Notes: generated from the letters alone by a model not told the origin. DNA of 64,000 nucleotides from Kitasatospora sp. NBC_01246 (GCF_036226505.1 NZ_CP108484.1:1922001-1986000); one strand, 5' to 3'. Positions 42,080 to 51,061 are shown, numbered from the stretch's first letter. Translations and numbers: made by a program.

Positions 42080-43542
42080 GTGCGGCCCCGGCCGATCGGC
42101 TCGCACCGGCCGGGCAGCGCCCGCTGCCGCTGCCCGCCGTCCTGGCCGCAGCCCACTTCCCCGATCCGCACAGCCCCGGCATGAGCGGGCTTGCGTCCTA
42201 TCTCGCCCGCAGGGGCGCCCGGGTGACAGTGGCGCCGTCGCAGGCACAGCGCGACTCCGAACTTCTCTCGCGGCTCAGCCGCTCCGGGGCCCTGCTGCAA
42301 CACCCGGACGCGCGTACGACCTCGCTGATCTGGGGCGGGGACGGCGCGGCAGTGCCCGAGATGCTGGACCTCGCCACCGGCAGGGGACTCCCCACGATGG
42401 GCCACTCCCGGGCGGTCGAGCTACTGAGTGGCACAGCGCCCACTACCGTGGCCGTCGTCGGCAGCCACTCCACCGCGATGGCCGCCGCCGCCCTTACCTG
42501 CGCGCTCGCCGTCCGCGACCCGGGCTGGATCCTCAACGACGCACCGTACGGCGACGCGCCCGGCTACGACGGCAGCGGCGAGGTCCTGGTGGTGGACGTG
42601 TGCCCCGACGGCGCAGTCCACGAGGCCGAACCGCCTGGCTGGCGCCACCGAACCCTTGGCGCGGGCCTGCGCCCGACGGTCACGCTGGTGACTGGGGTGG
42701 ATGAGGCGCCCCCGGCCTTCCTGACCCGCGAGGAGGCGCTGGAGCAGATCGAGGCCCTCGCCCGCCGCAGCGAGACCGTGGTGGTGTGGTCCGGCCAGGT
42801 CGGCTGCGACGAGTTGGTGGAGCGGCTGCGCCGCCACCCGGGGCCCAGGGTGGTGTCGGTGGGCCGGGGCGAGGGCATGGACGTGGCGGTCCTCGGGCTG
42901 CTGTGGAGCGGCGAGGACCACCGCCTCACCATCCAGGCCGGCGGCGAGCGGTCCATCGTCACCGTGCCGGTGGCCGGCACGACGGCCGCCCTCGGTGTCG
43001 CGGCCGCGTTCGCGGCCGGCTGGGCGCTCGGTCTGTCCGGCACGGATCTCGCCGACGGGCTGACCGCGTTCCCGGGGGTCGAGCGGTCGTTGACCCGCCT
43101 CGGCACGGTCGGCGGCGTCACCGTGCTGGAGTCCCGCGCTCAGCACCCCGAGGAGATCGCCGCCGACCTCCGGGGTGCCCGGATGCTCACCGAGGGCGCC
43201 GTGGTCGTGCTCTACGAGCCTGTCGGCCACTTGCGCACCGCCGCGCTCGCCGGGCGGATCACCGAAGCCCTGACGGCTGCCGACCACACGGTGCTGATGC
43301 CCGTCCACTCGGCCTCGGTCCGCTCGCAGCGCCACGCCGACGGCATCGAGGCCCTGGTCCGCGCCGCCTCCGGCGGCACGCTCGTGATCCCCGAGCCCGG
43401 TTCCTGCCAGATGGGCCCGGACGACCTGGCCGTGTCCCTCGCTCAACGGGGCGACCTGATCCTGACCATCGGCCCCGACGCGGCCCGCCGGATCGGTCCC
43501 CACCTGCTGGCCGCGCTCGACCAGCCCCGCCCCGCCCGGTAG
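42076..43542 (+). CDS. MurC-like ligase homologue with altered P-loop
   Basis: The 488-residue product has the three Mur ligase parts: an N-terminal Rossmann region (PGMSGLASYLARRGARVTVA), a central ATPase-like part, and the C-terminal part (RAQHPEEIAADLRGARMLTE, VVVLYEPVGHLRTAALAGRI) resembling MurC/Mpl. The nucleotide-binding loop, G-[TS]-x-G-K-[ST]-T in active ligases, reads VVGSHSTAMAAAAL (about 129-142), so the Lys is missing. It could be a sensor of UDP-MurNAc-type ligands or a ligase that binds ATP differently. Start GTG 42076 overlaps the Roadblock stop, suggesting a complex of the two. Not the housekeeping MurC. Confidence 0.72.
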   Translation: MSAAPADRLAPAGQRPLPLPAVLAAAHFPDPHSPGMSGLASYLARRGARVTVAPSQAQRDSELLSRLSRSGALLQHPDARTTSLIWGGDGAAVPEMLDLATGRGLPTMGHSRAVELLSGTAPTTVAVVGSHSTAMAAAALTCALAVRDPGWILNDAPYGDAPGYDGSGEVLVVDVCPDGAVHEAEPPGWRHRTLGAGLRPTVTLVTGVDEAPPAFLTREEALEQIEALARRSETVVVWSGQVGCDELVERLRRHPGPRVVSVGRGEGMDVAVLGLLWSGEDHRLTIQAGGERSIVTVPVAGTTAALGVAAAFAAGWALGLSGTDLADGLTAFPGVERSLTRLGTVGGVTVLESRAQHPEEIAADLRGARMLTEGAVVVLYEPVGHLRTAALAGRITEALTAADHTVLMPVHSASVRSQRHADGIEALVRAASGGTLVIPEPGSCQMGPDDLAVSLAQRGDLILTIGPDAARRIGPHLLAALDQPRPAR

Positions 43543-43597
43543 AGGCCTGCGGCCTCCCTCTTCCTTTTCGCTCGCACTCGCCACGAGGAGCTTCGCC

Positions 43598-44122
43598 ATG
43601 CCCGCTTCCCTGCCCGAACGGCCGGACCTGTCCGAGGCCGAGATCCTGCTGCTGCGCCAGGTAGCCGGCGGCCACCTGAACGCGGCGGTCAGCCGCGCCA
43701 CCGGCATCCCCGAGAAGTCCGTCACCACCACCGTCACCGCGCTGACGTCCAAGCTCGGCACGCCGCACCGCTACCGCGCCGCCGCCATGGGCGTGGGCTG
43801 GGGGTGGGTGCGCACCGAGGACGTTCCCGTGGTCAACCCCACCGGCGTACCGCTGCCCGCGCAGCAGCGGGAGGTCCTCGTCGGCTTGGTTTCCGGGGAG
43901 GAACCGCAGGCGACCGCGAAGCGGCTCGGCCTGGCTGAGGGCACGGTGCGCACCTACGTGCAGAAGATCCTCACCACCTTCGGGGTCCGCTCCCGGCAGC
44001 AGGCGGCGGCCCTCGCCCTCCTTTCCGGCGTTGTCCCGTTGAGCGCCTTGGGCGAGGACTGGCCGGACACCGCGTTCGGCGAGGCCGTCGAGCCGGTGCC
44101 GCAGCCAGCCGGGGCGAGCTGA
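43598..44122 (+). CDS. LuxR-type HTH protein with two HTH segments
   Basis: In this 174-residue protein, the first HTH spans about residues 8-50 (LSEAEILLLRQVAGGHLNAA) and the second, better LuxR/GerE-type, about 85-130 (LPAQQREVLVGLVSGEEPQA, AEGTVRTYVQKILTTFGVRS). No receiver or ligand domain is visible, so it is DNA-binding only. ATG 43598 follows CGAGGAGCTTCGCC, a good ribosome site. It is separated from the MurC-like gene by 55 bases and overlaps the next gene by one base (TGATG). Confidence 0.75.
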   Translation: MPASLPERPDLSEAEILLLRQVAGGHLNAAVSRATGIPEKSVTTTVTALTSKLGTPHRYRAAAMGVGWGWVRTEDVPVVNPTGVPLPAQQREVLVGLVSGEEPQATAKRLGLAEGTVRTYVQKILTTFGVRSRQQAAALALLSGVVPLSALGEDWPDTAFGEAVEPVPQPAGAS

Positions 44123-44346
44123 TGCCGGGCGGGACGCGGTTGCTGGCGGGCCTGCTCGCGGGGGCGGCCTGCCTGCTGCTGGCGATGGCGGCCGGTGCGG
44201 CGACGGCGGCGGCGGTCCGGTACGAGCACGCGGACGCGGTGCACCGACCGGTGGTGCTGGCCGGCACCACCTACACCGTCGGCCTGGCCCTACTGGTCGC
44301 GGCCGGCGTACTGGGCGCAGGCCGCGCCCGAGGGGGCGTGCGGTGA
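44122..44346 (+). CDS. Small two-helix membrane protein
   Basis: The 74-residue product has two hydrophobic segments: LLAGLLAGAACLLLAMAAGA (about 7-26) and VLAGTTYTVGLALLVAAGVL (about 45-64), joined by a polar loop RYEHADAVHRP. It starts at the ATG inside TGATG and overlaps the next HTH gene by four bases. No family recognised. Its placement between two DNA-binding regulators suggests an envelope-linked input, which is inference. Confidence 0.65.
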   Translation: MPGGTRLLAGLLAGAACLLLAMAAGAATAAAVRYEHADAVHRPVVLAGTTYTVGLALLVAAGVLGAGRARGGVR

Positions 44347-45956
44347 GCGCTCGAACGGCACCGAAGAAGCTCACCGCCCAGCAGGCTGCCGTCCTGGACC
44401 GGGTCGGCGCAGGGATGAGCAACAGGGAGATCAGCGCGGCCCTCGCGCTGGGGCCCGACACCGTCAAGCGCTACCTGGCGCAGGCATTCGTCCGTCTAGA
44501 CGCACAGGGACGGGTCCACGCGTTCGCGCGGGCTTGGCAGTCGGGCCAGCTCCCCCACACGCAACCGGTGACCGGGCCTCCCATCCTGACCGGGGAACAG
44601 ACCCTGATCCTGCGCATCTGGGCGGCGGGGGGCAGCCGGCCGCACACCGCCCGTGCGCTCCGAGTCTCGAAGACGACAGCGGGGCGCCGCGAGCAGGACG
44701 TCCTCGACGCCCTCGGCACCGCGCACCGTGTGGTTGCCGTGCGCATCGCCCTTGAGCACCAGCTGATCGACCAGGACGACGAGAGCCTCTCCGTTCTGTG
44801 CACCACACCCATGGCGGCCGATCCGGGCCAGGGCCGCACCCACCCACTCCAGGAAGAGGAGTCGAGCGATGCCGAACCTGCCGCCCGACCGGTAGCCCAC
44901 TCGCCGAACGGCCCCGGACCGGCGGGCCGGTTCGAGGAGGCCCTGCGCTCGGTCGCCGGGGTGATCGTGCACCTGGGAGCCCTGGCCGGTCTCGGAACCG
45001 CGCCCACCCTGGCGGACATCCTTTTGGGCACCGCGCCCCGCAACAGGACGCCGACGGTCGTGCGCCTAGTCCACCGGGCGCTCGCGCTCGGGGTGCCGTG
45101 CGCGCTGGTGATTCCGCCAGGGGCCACCGATGTGGTCAAAAACGTGACCGCGGCGGGGCTCGCCTGCGCCTGGTCGGGCGCCATCCGCCAAGGCACCCCC
45201 AACCCGGCAGCCGCCTACGCGGCAGCTGCCCACGAGCTCGGCGCGCTTCCCGACCAGTGCTTGGTGGTGTGTACGGGCGACCAGGCCCCGGTGGCGGCGG
45301 CGGTCGGTCCCCGGCAGGTCCTGACCACGGCGACCGCCGCCGCCCGGACGGTGCCGCGCCGCAGTCCGCTGCCCGCGATCACCACGCGGGAGCGGCAGAT
45401 CGCCGAGCTGGCCGCCAGGGGCCACAGCGCCGACCAGATCGGCGAACGGCTCGCCGTCGGTGAGCAGTTGGTCAGGTCCGAGCTGGCCGCGCTCCGCCAC
45501 CGGTTCGCTGTGACGGACGACACCGAGCTCGTCGCTCGTCTGATCACCGCCGAACTGATCGACACCCGGCATCTGCGCGCCGAACTGCCCGCACGCGCCC
45601 CGGACCTGGACCAGGCGGAACGCGCCGTCCTCGCCCTGATGTGCGCGGGCGCCCTGGACCCGGGCGGTGTGCGCGCGGTCGGCCTCACCCAGCGCGAAGC
45701 CCGCGCCGCCGAGGCACGCGCCATCCAGGCGCTCTCCCCGCGCCGCAGCCGCACCCACGCCGTCGCTGCGGCCCTGATCACCGGGGCCGTCGCCCCGCCC
45801 CTCCCGCCGCCCGCCAGCGACCCGGAACCCGCCATATCTCCTGCCGCACCGCGCCGCCGACCTCGCTTATCGCCGTCCCGGCCCTCCGCCGGCCACTCGG
45901 CTCCCCGCCGCCGCTGCCCAGCGGCCGAGGACGAGCACGCCCCCGCAGCCCGGTGA
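44343..45956 (+). CDS. Multi-HTH LuxR-type regulator
   Basis: The 537-residue protein has at least three LuxR-like HTH segments: LTAQQAAVLDRVGAGMSNRE (about 10-60), LTGEQTLILRIWAAGGSRPH (about 82-135) and ITTRERQIAELAARGHSADQ (about 344-395), with another helical repeat at about 420-465. Between the second and third is a domain of about 150 residues (ALALGVPCALVIPPGATDVV, QCLVVCTGDQAPVAA) without a known match. The last 60 residues are Pro/Arg-rich and probably disordered. Start GTG 44343 overlaps the membrane protein gene; the stop overlaps the next gene by four bases. Serial HTH units in one chain are unusual. Confidence 0.7.
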   Translation: MSARTAPKKLTAQQAAVLDRVGAGMSNREISAALALGPDTVKRYLAQAFVRLDAQGRVHAFARAWQSGQLPHTQPVTGPPILTGEQTLILRIWAAGGSRPHTARALRVSKTTAGRREQDVLDALGTAHRVVAVRIALEHQLIDQDDESLSVLCTTPMAADPGQGRTHPLQEEESSDAEPAARPVAHSPNGPGPAGRFEEALRSVAGVIVHLGALAGLGTAPTLADILLGTAPRNRTPTVVRLVHRALALGVPCALVIPPGATDVVKNVTAAGLACAWSGAIRQGTPNPAAAYAAAAHELGALPDQCLVVCTGDQAPVAAAVGPRQVLTTATAAARTVPRRSPLPAITTRERQIAELAARGHSADQIGERLAVGEQLVRSELAALRHRFAVTDDTELVARLITAELIDTRHLRAELPARAPDLDQAERAVLALMCAGALDPGGVRAVGLTQREARAAEARAIQALSPRRSRTHAVAAALITGAVAPPLPPPASDPEPAISPAAPRRRPRLSPSRPSAGHSAPRRRCPAAEDEHAPAAR

Positions 45957-46435
45957 GCCGCGCGCTTGCCCCCGGCCGTCCGCAGCATCTGCGGGCGCCC
46001 GCCCTGCCGGACCCAGGCAGCGGACCGGTCGTCCTGCTGACCGGAGCGTCCACCGGACGCCCGCGCTGGCAGACCCGGGCCGTGCGGCTGCTCGCCGAAT
46101 GCGGCTACACCGGTACTGTGCTCGACCCCTACGTGCCCGGCGACACCGAACTGCCATGGCGCAACGGTTGGCTCGACCGGGCCGAGGCGAGAGCCGACGT
46201 GCTGCTGGCCTGGCGCCCACTCGGCCCGTGGCCCGTCGTCAAAGCACACCGCACCTACCTCGCCAACCGGCTCCGCCCGCCGATCGTCGTCGGCTGCCCG
46301 CCCTTCCCCGCCTGGCAGGCCGCCACCCGCCGTTGCCTGGCCAGGGACTTTCCTTCCCTGCCGGTGCACTCCACGCTCGACACCACCGTGGAGACCACCG
46401 TGGCACGGATCGCAGCGCGCACCCGCCGACGCTGA
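45953..46435 (+). CDS. Nucleoside 2-deoxyribosyltransferase-like protein
   Basis: This 160-residue protein starts at GTG 45953. VVLLTGASTGRPRWQTRAVR (about 26-45), TGTVLDPYVPGD and RNGWLDRAEARADVLLAW match the nucleoside 2-deoxyribosyltransferase-like fold, in which the N-terminal Gly-rich loop and a later acidic residue hold the nucleoside. Relatives exchange bases on deoxyribose or cleave nucleotide glycosidic bonds. It is fully coupled to the HTH gene before it. The catalytic Glu could not be placed with certainty. Confidence 0.65.
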   Translation: MSRALAPGRPQHLRAPALPDPGSGPVVLLTGASTGRPRWQTRAVRLLAECGYTGTVLDPYVPGDTELPWRNGWLDRAEARADVLLAWRPLGPWPVVKAHRTYLANRLRPPIVVGCPPFPAWQAATRRCLARDFPSLPVHSTLDTTVETTVARIAARTRRR

Positions 46436-46474
46436 CCAACCACTCTGCCCTCCGACCATGTCAGGACAACCGGC

Positions 46475-48358
46475 ATGCCCGAGCTCAACCAGCCGCCGAT
46501 CAGAGACCTCGCGCCCGTCGGCAACGGCCGCTCCACCGCCCTGGTCACCGCCACCGGCGCGATGCCGTGGCTGTGTCTGCCGGACTTCGACTCCCCGGCC
46601 GTGCTCGCCGGCCTCCTCGGCAGCCGCCGACACGGCTCCTGGACGCTCGCCCCTACCTCTGCCCACCCGACCCCGGCCACCAGCCGCGCCTACCGGCCCG
46701 GTTCCCTCGTGCTCGACCAGGTGTGGGAGCTGCCCGACGGAACCCTGCGAGTCACCGAGTTCATGCCCGCCTACGGAGACGACCGGCCCGCCCAGGTGAT
46801 CCGCCTCGCGACGTGCCTGCGCGGGCAGGTGACCGTGACCTCCCGCGTCCTGCTCGCCCCCGACTACGGCCGGGCCCCCCTCCGCCTGGGCGCGACCATC
46901 GGCCCCGGGGGAGTTCGGCGCCTGGCCGCCGAGCACAAGGGCGCCACCCTGTGGCTGGACGGACTCGACTACCGGATCAACCGGCACGGCACCGCCACCG
47001 CCACCACCGTCCTGAGCACCGGGCAGCAAGCGGCATACGCGCTGACCTGGCAGCAGCCGGGCGACCCGGTCCCCCCGATCCCCGACGCCGAACGGGCGCT
47101 GGCCGCCACCCTGTGCGAGTGGGACGATTGGAGCGCCCGCTGCACCCGCACGGGCCCGGACCGCGACGCGGTCCTCAGTTCTCTGGCCGTCCTCGCCTCC
47201 CTCATCCACGCCCCGACCGGCGCGATCATCGCTGCCCCCACCACCTCCCTGCCGGAGCAGATCGGTGGCGAGAGGAACTGGGACTACCGGTACTGCTGGC
47301 TGCGGGACTCCGCGCTCACCGCCAGGGAACTGCTGCGCACTGGCGACTACCTCCCCGAGGTACGGGCCTGGCGCCGGTGGATGATCGAGACGATCGGCGA
47401 CCCGGCCGACGTGCGGATCATGTACCGCCTCGACGGCGGCAGCAACCTGCCCGAGACCGTGCTGGACCACCTGCCCGGCTACCAGGGCTCCCTCCCGGTG
47501 CGTATCGGCAACGGCGCCGCCGACCAGCTCCAGCTCGACGTGTTCGGCTATGTCGCGGACACACTGCTGGCCGCCGAGGATGCCGGCCTCGAACCCGACC
47601 CGGCGGCTGACGCGCTCCTGCTCGGACTGGCCGGTGTCGTCGCCACCACCTGGAACCAGCCCGATCAGGGGATCTGGGAGATCCGAGGCCCCCAACGGCA
47701 CTTCACCTACTCCAAGATCATGGCGTGGGTCGCGCTCGACCGGACCGTCAGGCTGCTGGAGCGCCGTCCGGCCCCGAACCTGCCTGCTCTCGCACGGCTT
47801 CGCGGGCACGCTGCTCTCATCCACACCACCGTGCTCGGCCAGGGCTACGACCCGGCCAGCAACGCCTTCACCCAGTATTTCGGCGGCCGGGAGCTGGACG
47901 CCTCCCTCCTGCTCCTCCCTCAGACTGGCTTCCTCCCGCCCGATGACAAGCGGGTGATCGGCACCATCGAGGCCATCCAACGCGAACTGGCCACCTACGA
48001 CGGCCTCGTGCTGCGCTACCGCACCCACCAGGAGGCCGGCGCCAACGTGGACGGGCTGGTAGGCCACGAGGGTGCCTTCGTCGCCTGCTCATTCTGGCTC
48101 GTGGCCGCGCTCGCCCTCGTCGGCCGCACCGAGGAGGCCCGCGAACGCATGGACGCGCTGCTCGCCCTGCGCTCGGACGTCGGAATCCTGGCCGAGGAGT
48201 ACGACCCCTTGACCGGCGACCAATTGGGCAATTCCCCTCAGGGCCTGAGCCACCTCGCACTTGTCAACGCCGCTTGCGCCCTCGCCGCCTCCGAGGTCCA
48301 CGCCGCCCGGCCCATCGTTGTGCCCCGGCAGAACACGCCGGTCGCCGCCTCGCTCTGA
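46475..48358 (+). CDS. Glycoside hydrolase family 15 protein (glucoamylase/trehalase-like)
   Basis: The 627-residue protein has an N-terminal beta-sandwich (PVGNGRSTALVTATGAMPWL; roughly 1-230) and a C-terminal (alpha/alpha)6 barrel. The family signatures are present: NWDYRYCWLRDSALTARELL near 268-287, the general-acid Glu in DQGIWEIRGPQRHFTYSKIM near 398, and the general-base Glu in AEEYDPLTGDQLGN near 573. It has no signal peptide, so it acts inside the cell on alpha-glucosides such as trehalose or maltooligosaccharides. It lies 39 bases after the deoxyribosyltransferase-like gene in the same operon, odd company for a carbohydrate enzyme. Confidence 0.9.
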   Translation: MPELNQPPIRDLAPVGNGRSTALVTATGAMPWLCLPDFDSPAVLAGLLGSRRHGSWTLAPTSAHPTPATSRAYRPGSLVLDQVWELPDGTLRVTEFMPAYGDDRPAQVIRLATCLRGQVTVTSRVLLAPDYGRAPLRLGATIGPGGVRRLAAEHKGATLWLDGLDYRINRHGTATATTVLSTGQQAAYALTWQQPGDPVPPIPDAERALAATLCEWDDWSARCTRTGPDRDAVLSSLAVLASLIHAPTGAIIAAPTTSLPEQIGGERNWDYRYCWLRDSALTARELLRTGDYLPEVRAWRRWMIETIGDPADVRIMYRLDGGSNLPETVLDHLPGYQGSLPVRIGNGAADQLQLDVFGYVADTLLAAEDAGLEPDPAADALLLGLAGVVATTWNQPDQGIWEIRGPQRHFTYSKIMAWVALDRTVRLLERRPAPNLPALARLRGHAALIHTTVLGQGYDPASNAFTQYFGGRELDASLLLLPQTGFLPPDDKRVIGTIEAIQRELATYDGLVLRYRTHQEAGANVDGLVGHEGAFVACSFWLVAALALVGRTEEARERMDALLALRSDVGILAEEYDPLTGDQLGNSPQGLSHLALVNAACALAASEVHAARPIVVPRQNTPVAASL

Positions 48359-48449
48359 CCTGCCGACCCGCTCCGCGCCGGAACGCCTCGTCCCGCACAC
48401 CTGCCCTCATCCACACCCTCCTTCCCGCCGACTGCTCCAGGAGAGCGCC

Positions 48450-49385
48450 TTGGCCACGATCACGATCGGATCCTTCAACCTCGACCATGACGGCTTCACC
48501 AAGTCCCCCCGTGGTGGCGGCCACTTCGACAAGTGGCACGAAGCCCACGAGATCCTCAGCAGCAGCTACTCGTTCGACGTCCTGTTCCGGCAGGAGATGA
48601 GCCACTCCGCCGCCGACGGCGGCCGGCTGCTCCACGAGGCGGAGCGGATGCTGGGCATGCGCGGCTTCATGGCCCCCTCCGCGCCCGCGGAGTCGCACAA
48701 CCCGACCGGCCTGTTCATCCGCGAGGACACCTTCCGCGTCACCGGCGTCTGGCCGCAGGAGAAGGACTGGTGGCTGCCGCCGTGCGTGGTATCCACTCGG
48801 TACGCCGAGACGGGAGTACCGCTCCAACTCGCCTCGGTTCACCTGGGCTACCGATCGCCGGCGCGGCGCCAGATCGAGGCCGACAACATGACCACCTGGC
48901 AACGGCCCGATCTGGCCGTACTTCTCGGCGGCGACTTCAACTCCTACAGCGGATCGGACCGGGAACAGCAGCCCTTCCCCGACTGGCCGAACCTCCTGGA
49001 CCGTGCCCACCAGGAGCACCGCACCCGCAGTGGCTCGGTGACCGACACCGAGCCGGACCGGATCCTCACCGCCGTCGGCATCGACGACGTCGCCCTGCAC
49101 GCAGCCACCCACCTCGGCCAGGCCGACGCTCTCGCCGCCACCGCGAGCATGGACCCCGCCACCAGGAAGCGGCAGGGACCGGCCCAGCGGATCGACTTCC
49201 AGAGAGCGTCGCGCGTCCTGCTCCCGGCCCTGCGGGACTTCCGCGTGGTCCCGCTGCCTGACCTGTCCGACCACCCGCTCACCATCTCGGTCTGGGACGC
49301 CGACGCCTTCATCACCGGGCTGGAGAAGCACCGCACCTTCGACTACCGGCGCCCCAGTCGCGCCTGCGCCGCCCTCGAGGAGTGA
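48450..49385 (+). CDS. Endonuclease/exonuclease/phosphatase-fold protein
   Basis: This 311-residue protein starts at TTG 48450, with AGGAG six bases before it. The fold signatures in order are TIGSFNLDHDGFT (metal-binding Asn near 10), RQEMSHS (Glu), ASVHLGYRSPARRQIEADNM (His), AVLLGGDFNSYSG (GDFN) and LPDLSDHPLTISV (SDH). All catalytic positions of the DNase I/APE1/sphingomyelinase superfamily appear present. It has no signal peptide. It is the last gene of the operon. Substrate could be nucleic acid, a phosphoinositide-like head group or another phosphodiester. Confidence 0.85.
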   Translation: MATITIGSFNLDHDGFTKSPRGGGHFDKWHEAHEILSSSYSFDVLFRQEMSHSAADGGRLLHEAERMLGMRGFMAPSAPAESHNPTGLFIREDTFRVTGVWPQEKDWWLPPCVVSTRYAETGVPLQLASVHLGYRSPARRQIEADNMTTWQRPDLAVLLGGDFNSYSGSDREQQPFPDWPNLLDRAHQEHRTRSGSVTDTEPDRILTAVGIDDVALHAATHLGQADALAATASMDPATRKRQGPAQRIDFQRASRVLLPALRDFRVVPLPDLSDHPLTISVWDADAFITGLEKHRTFDYRRPSRACAALEE

Positions 49386-49477
49386 AGACGCAGGAAGACC
49401 GTGGCCAGGTCGGTCGTGGTCGCGGGCCCCAGGGCCGAATCCCAAGGAGGGGAAGACAAGTGACCTGCGCCGGCTAC

Positions 49478-50626
49478 TCAGGCTGCTATGTCCGCCCGCA
49501 GGCGGGTGAGGGTTCCCTGCGCCTGCTCGCGGACATCTGGGAGTCCACTGCTGGCACGGATGACCCGCTGAACTTGGTGTGGCAGGCGGTGCAGTTCGGC
49601 GCCGTGCAGGGCCGCGCGCATCTGTTCGCCAGCGGCGTCCTGGTCGCCGCGGCGGAGCAGGATCTGGCCTGCGGTGATCGCGGAGATGATGCGCCACTGC
49701 GGGCTGGTCTGGAATCCCGGTACGGGTGCGCGTTCCAGGAGTTCGGCGGCGCCCGGCACGCGGCCGGTCGCGGCGAGGCCGCGCAGCTGAACCTCGTGGA
49801 GGGTGAATTCGGAGAACAGCGGGGTGACGCTGACGGTGTCGAGCAGGTGTCGGCTCTCTGCGACAGCTTCGTCGAACACCGTCGTGGCACCGGCCGTTCC
49901 GGCGGCGCGGGCGAGCAGGATCACGGCCGCCGCGCGGTCGTCCGGGGTGTGGGAGAGGTCGCGGGCGCGGCCGAGGCGCTCCAGTGCGGCGTGGTGCAGG
50001 CCCGCCTTGCGCAACTCGTTGCCGTGATGGCGCAGAGCATGGGCGTGCAGGGCCCGGTCGTCGAGGCGGCGGGCGATGGCGACGCCTTTGCCGGTCCAGC
50101 GTGCGGCGGTGGCGAGGCGTTCCTCGGGCAGGACGTGGCCGAGGGCAACGCCGAGCCCGACGCGGGCGCGGGCGAGCAGGCGCAGGACATCGGTGTCGGT
50201 GTGGCCGTCGGCGGCTCTGGCTTCGAGGCGGGCGACGAGGGGCCAGAGTTCGTCGACGGCCGCGGCGGCCTGGCCGGCCTGGCGGGCGATCTCGGCCAGG
50301 CGCAGGACGCTCTCACCGAATTGGATCATGGCGTGGTGGTCTCCGTCGGCGTCGTCGGTGATGCCGAAGACGTGGGGTGGCAGGCCGAGGCGCTCCGCAA
50401 TGTGCCGCAGCGCGCCGATGTCGGTGATGGTCCGGCTTCCGGTCTCCACGCGGGAGATGTAGGAGGTGGAGTATCCGAGGAGGGTGCCGAGTTCCTCCTG
50501 CGGGAGCTGGTTCAGGTGCCGGTAGAAGGCGAGGATCTCGGGCAGGCTGCGACGGCGCAGGATGTCCTGGGCCCGGGGGGTCGTCCAGTGCCAGCGGATT
50601 CCGCTGTGCGGATCTCGGCGCGCCAC
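49478..50626 (-). CDS. XRE-family regulator with TPR-like domain
   Basis: The product has 382 residues. The HTH_XRE domain is at about 35-90 (LPQEELGTLLGYSTSYISRV, then ETGSRTITDIGALRHIAERL). Helical repeats follow (ALAHAHALRHHGNELR-type, LLARARVGLGVALGHVLPEE), typical of Rgg/PlcR-like or streptomycete XRE-TPR regulators that bind a peptide or small ligand. It is convergent with the previous operon and divergent, together with the NUDIX gene, from the lanthipeptide genes, so it is a candidate cluster regulator. The NUDIX gene precedes it by three bases. Confidence 0.85.
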   Translation of the reverse strand: MARRDPHSGIRWHWTTPRAQDILRRRSLPEILAFYRHLNQLPQEELGTLLGYSTSYISRVETGSRTITDIGALRHIAERLGLPPHVFGITDDADGDHHAMIQFGESVLRLAEIARQAGQAAAAVDELWPLVARLEARAADGHTDTDVLRLLARARVGLGVALGHVLPEERLATAARWTGKGVAIARRLDDRALHAHALRHHGNELRKAGLHHAALERLGRARDLSHTPDDRAAAVILLARAAGTAGATTVFDEAVAESRHLLDTVSVTPLFSEFTLHEVQLRGLAATGRVPGAAELLERAPVPGFQTSPQWRIISAITAGQILLRRGDQDAAGEQMRAALHGAELHRLPHQVQRVIRASSGLPDVREQAQGTLTRLRADIAA

Positions 50627-50629
50627 CGG

Positions 50630-51061
50630 TCAGGCCCAGCCCTGGAGTTCGTACCAGCGGGCGATGGAGTCCTTGTACCCCTGCGGCATGACCAGGGAGG
50701 GCACCTCGTCGCGGTGGAAGAGCGCGGCTTCCTTGTGCTCGTGGCTGACGACCGGGGGCCGGTGGGCGTCAGCGGCGGTGCAGCCGTAGGTGACGATGAA
50801 CACCCGCCGGCCGGGCAGCGGCTCGTACATCCACACATCCAGCAGCGGACCGGCGGAGGCCGTCCAGCCGCACTCCTCGCGGATCTCGGTCTCCACCCGT
50901 TCCTCGGGAGTCTCCGGTCCCTCCAGCTTCCCGCCCGGCAGCTCCCACTCGGCCCGCTCGTTCTTCAGCAGCAGCACCCGTCCTCGCGGGTCAAGCACGA
51001 CGCCCTTGATCGAGATCGGGAACTTCGGCGGCACATAGGGCTGTTCAGAAGGTCCGGTCAT
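50630..51061 (-). CDS. NUDIX hydrolase
   Basis: This 143-residue protein is read from ATG 51061, preceded by GGAAGAAG; an in-frame ATG at 51073 and a longer frame to 51166 exist. The Nudix box is GGKLEGPETPEERVETEIRE followed by ECGW (about 50-73), with Thr in place of the usual Arg before the first Glu of REUxEE. The N-terminal strand KGVVLDPRGRVLLLKN is typical. It is transcribed with the XRE-TPR regulator and divergently from the dioxygenase gene. Confidence 0.85.
   Translation of the reverse strand: MTGPSEQPYVPPKFPISIKGVVLDPRGRVLLLKNERAEWELPGGKLEGPETPEERVETEIREECGWTASAGPLLDVWMYEPLPGRRVFIVTYGCTAADAHRPPVVSHEHKEAALFHRDEVPSLVMPQGYKDSIARWYELQGWA

Noticed and set aside
45215..48067. 950-residue open frame on the minus strand
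   Set aside because: It is antisense to the multi-HTH, deoxyribosyltransferase-like and GH15 genes, which have clear motifs; its composition (Gly/Arg/Gln-rich) is that of a GC-rich shadow frame.
49460..49480. GTG preceded by a perfect AAGGAGG at 49444-49450, start of a long plus-strand frame
   Set aside because: After six codons it runs antisense through the XRE-TPR and NUDIX genes; the protein has no family features. It may be the stub of a lost gene.
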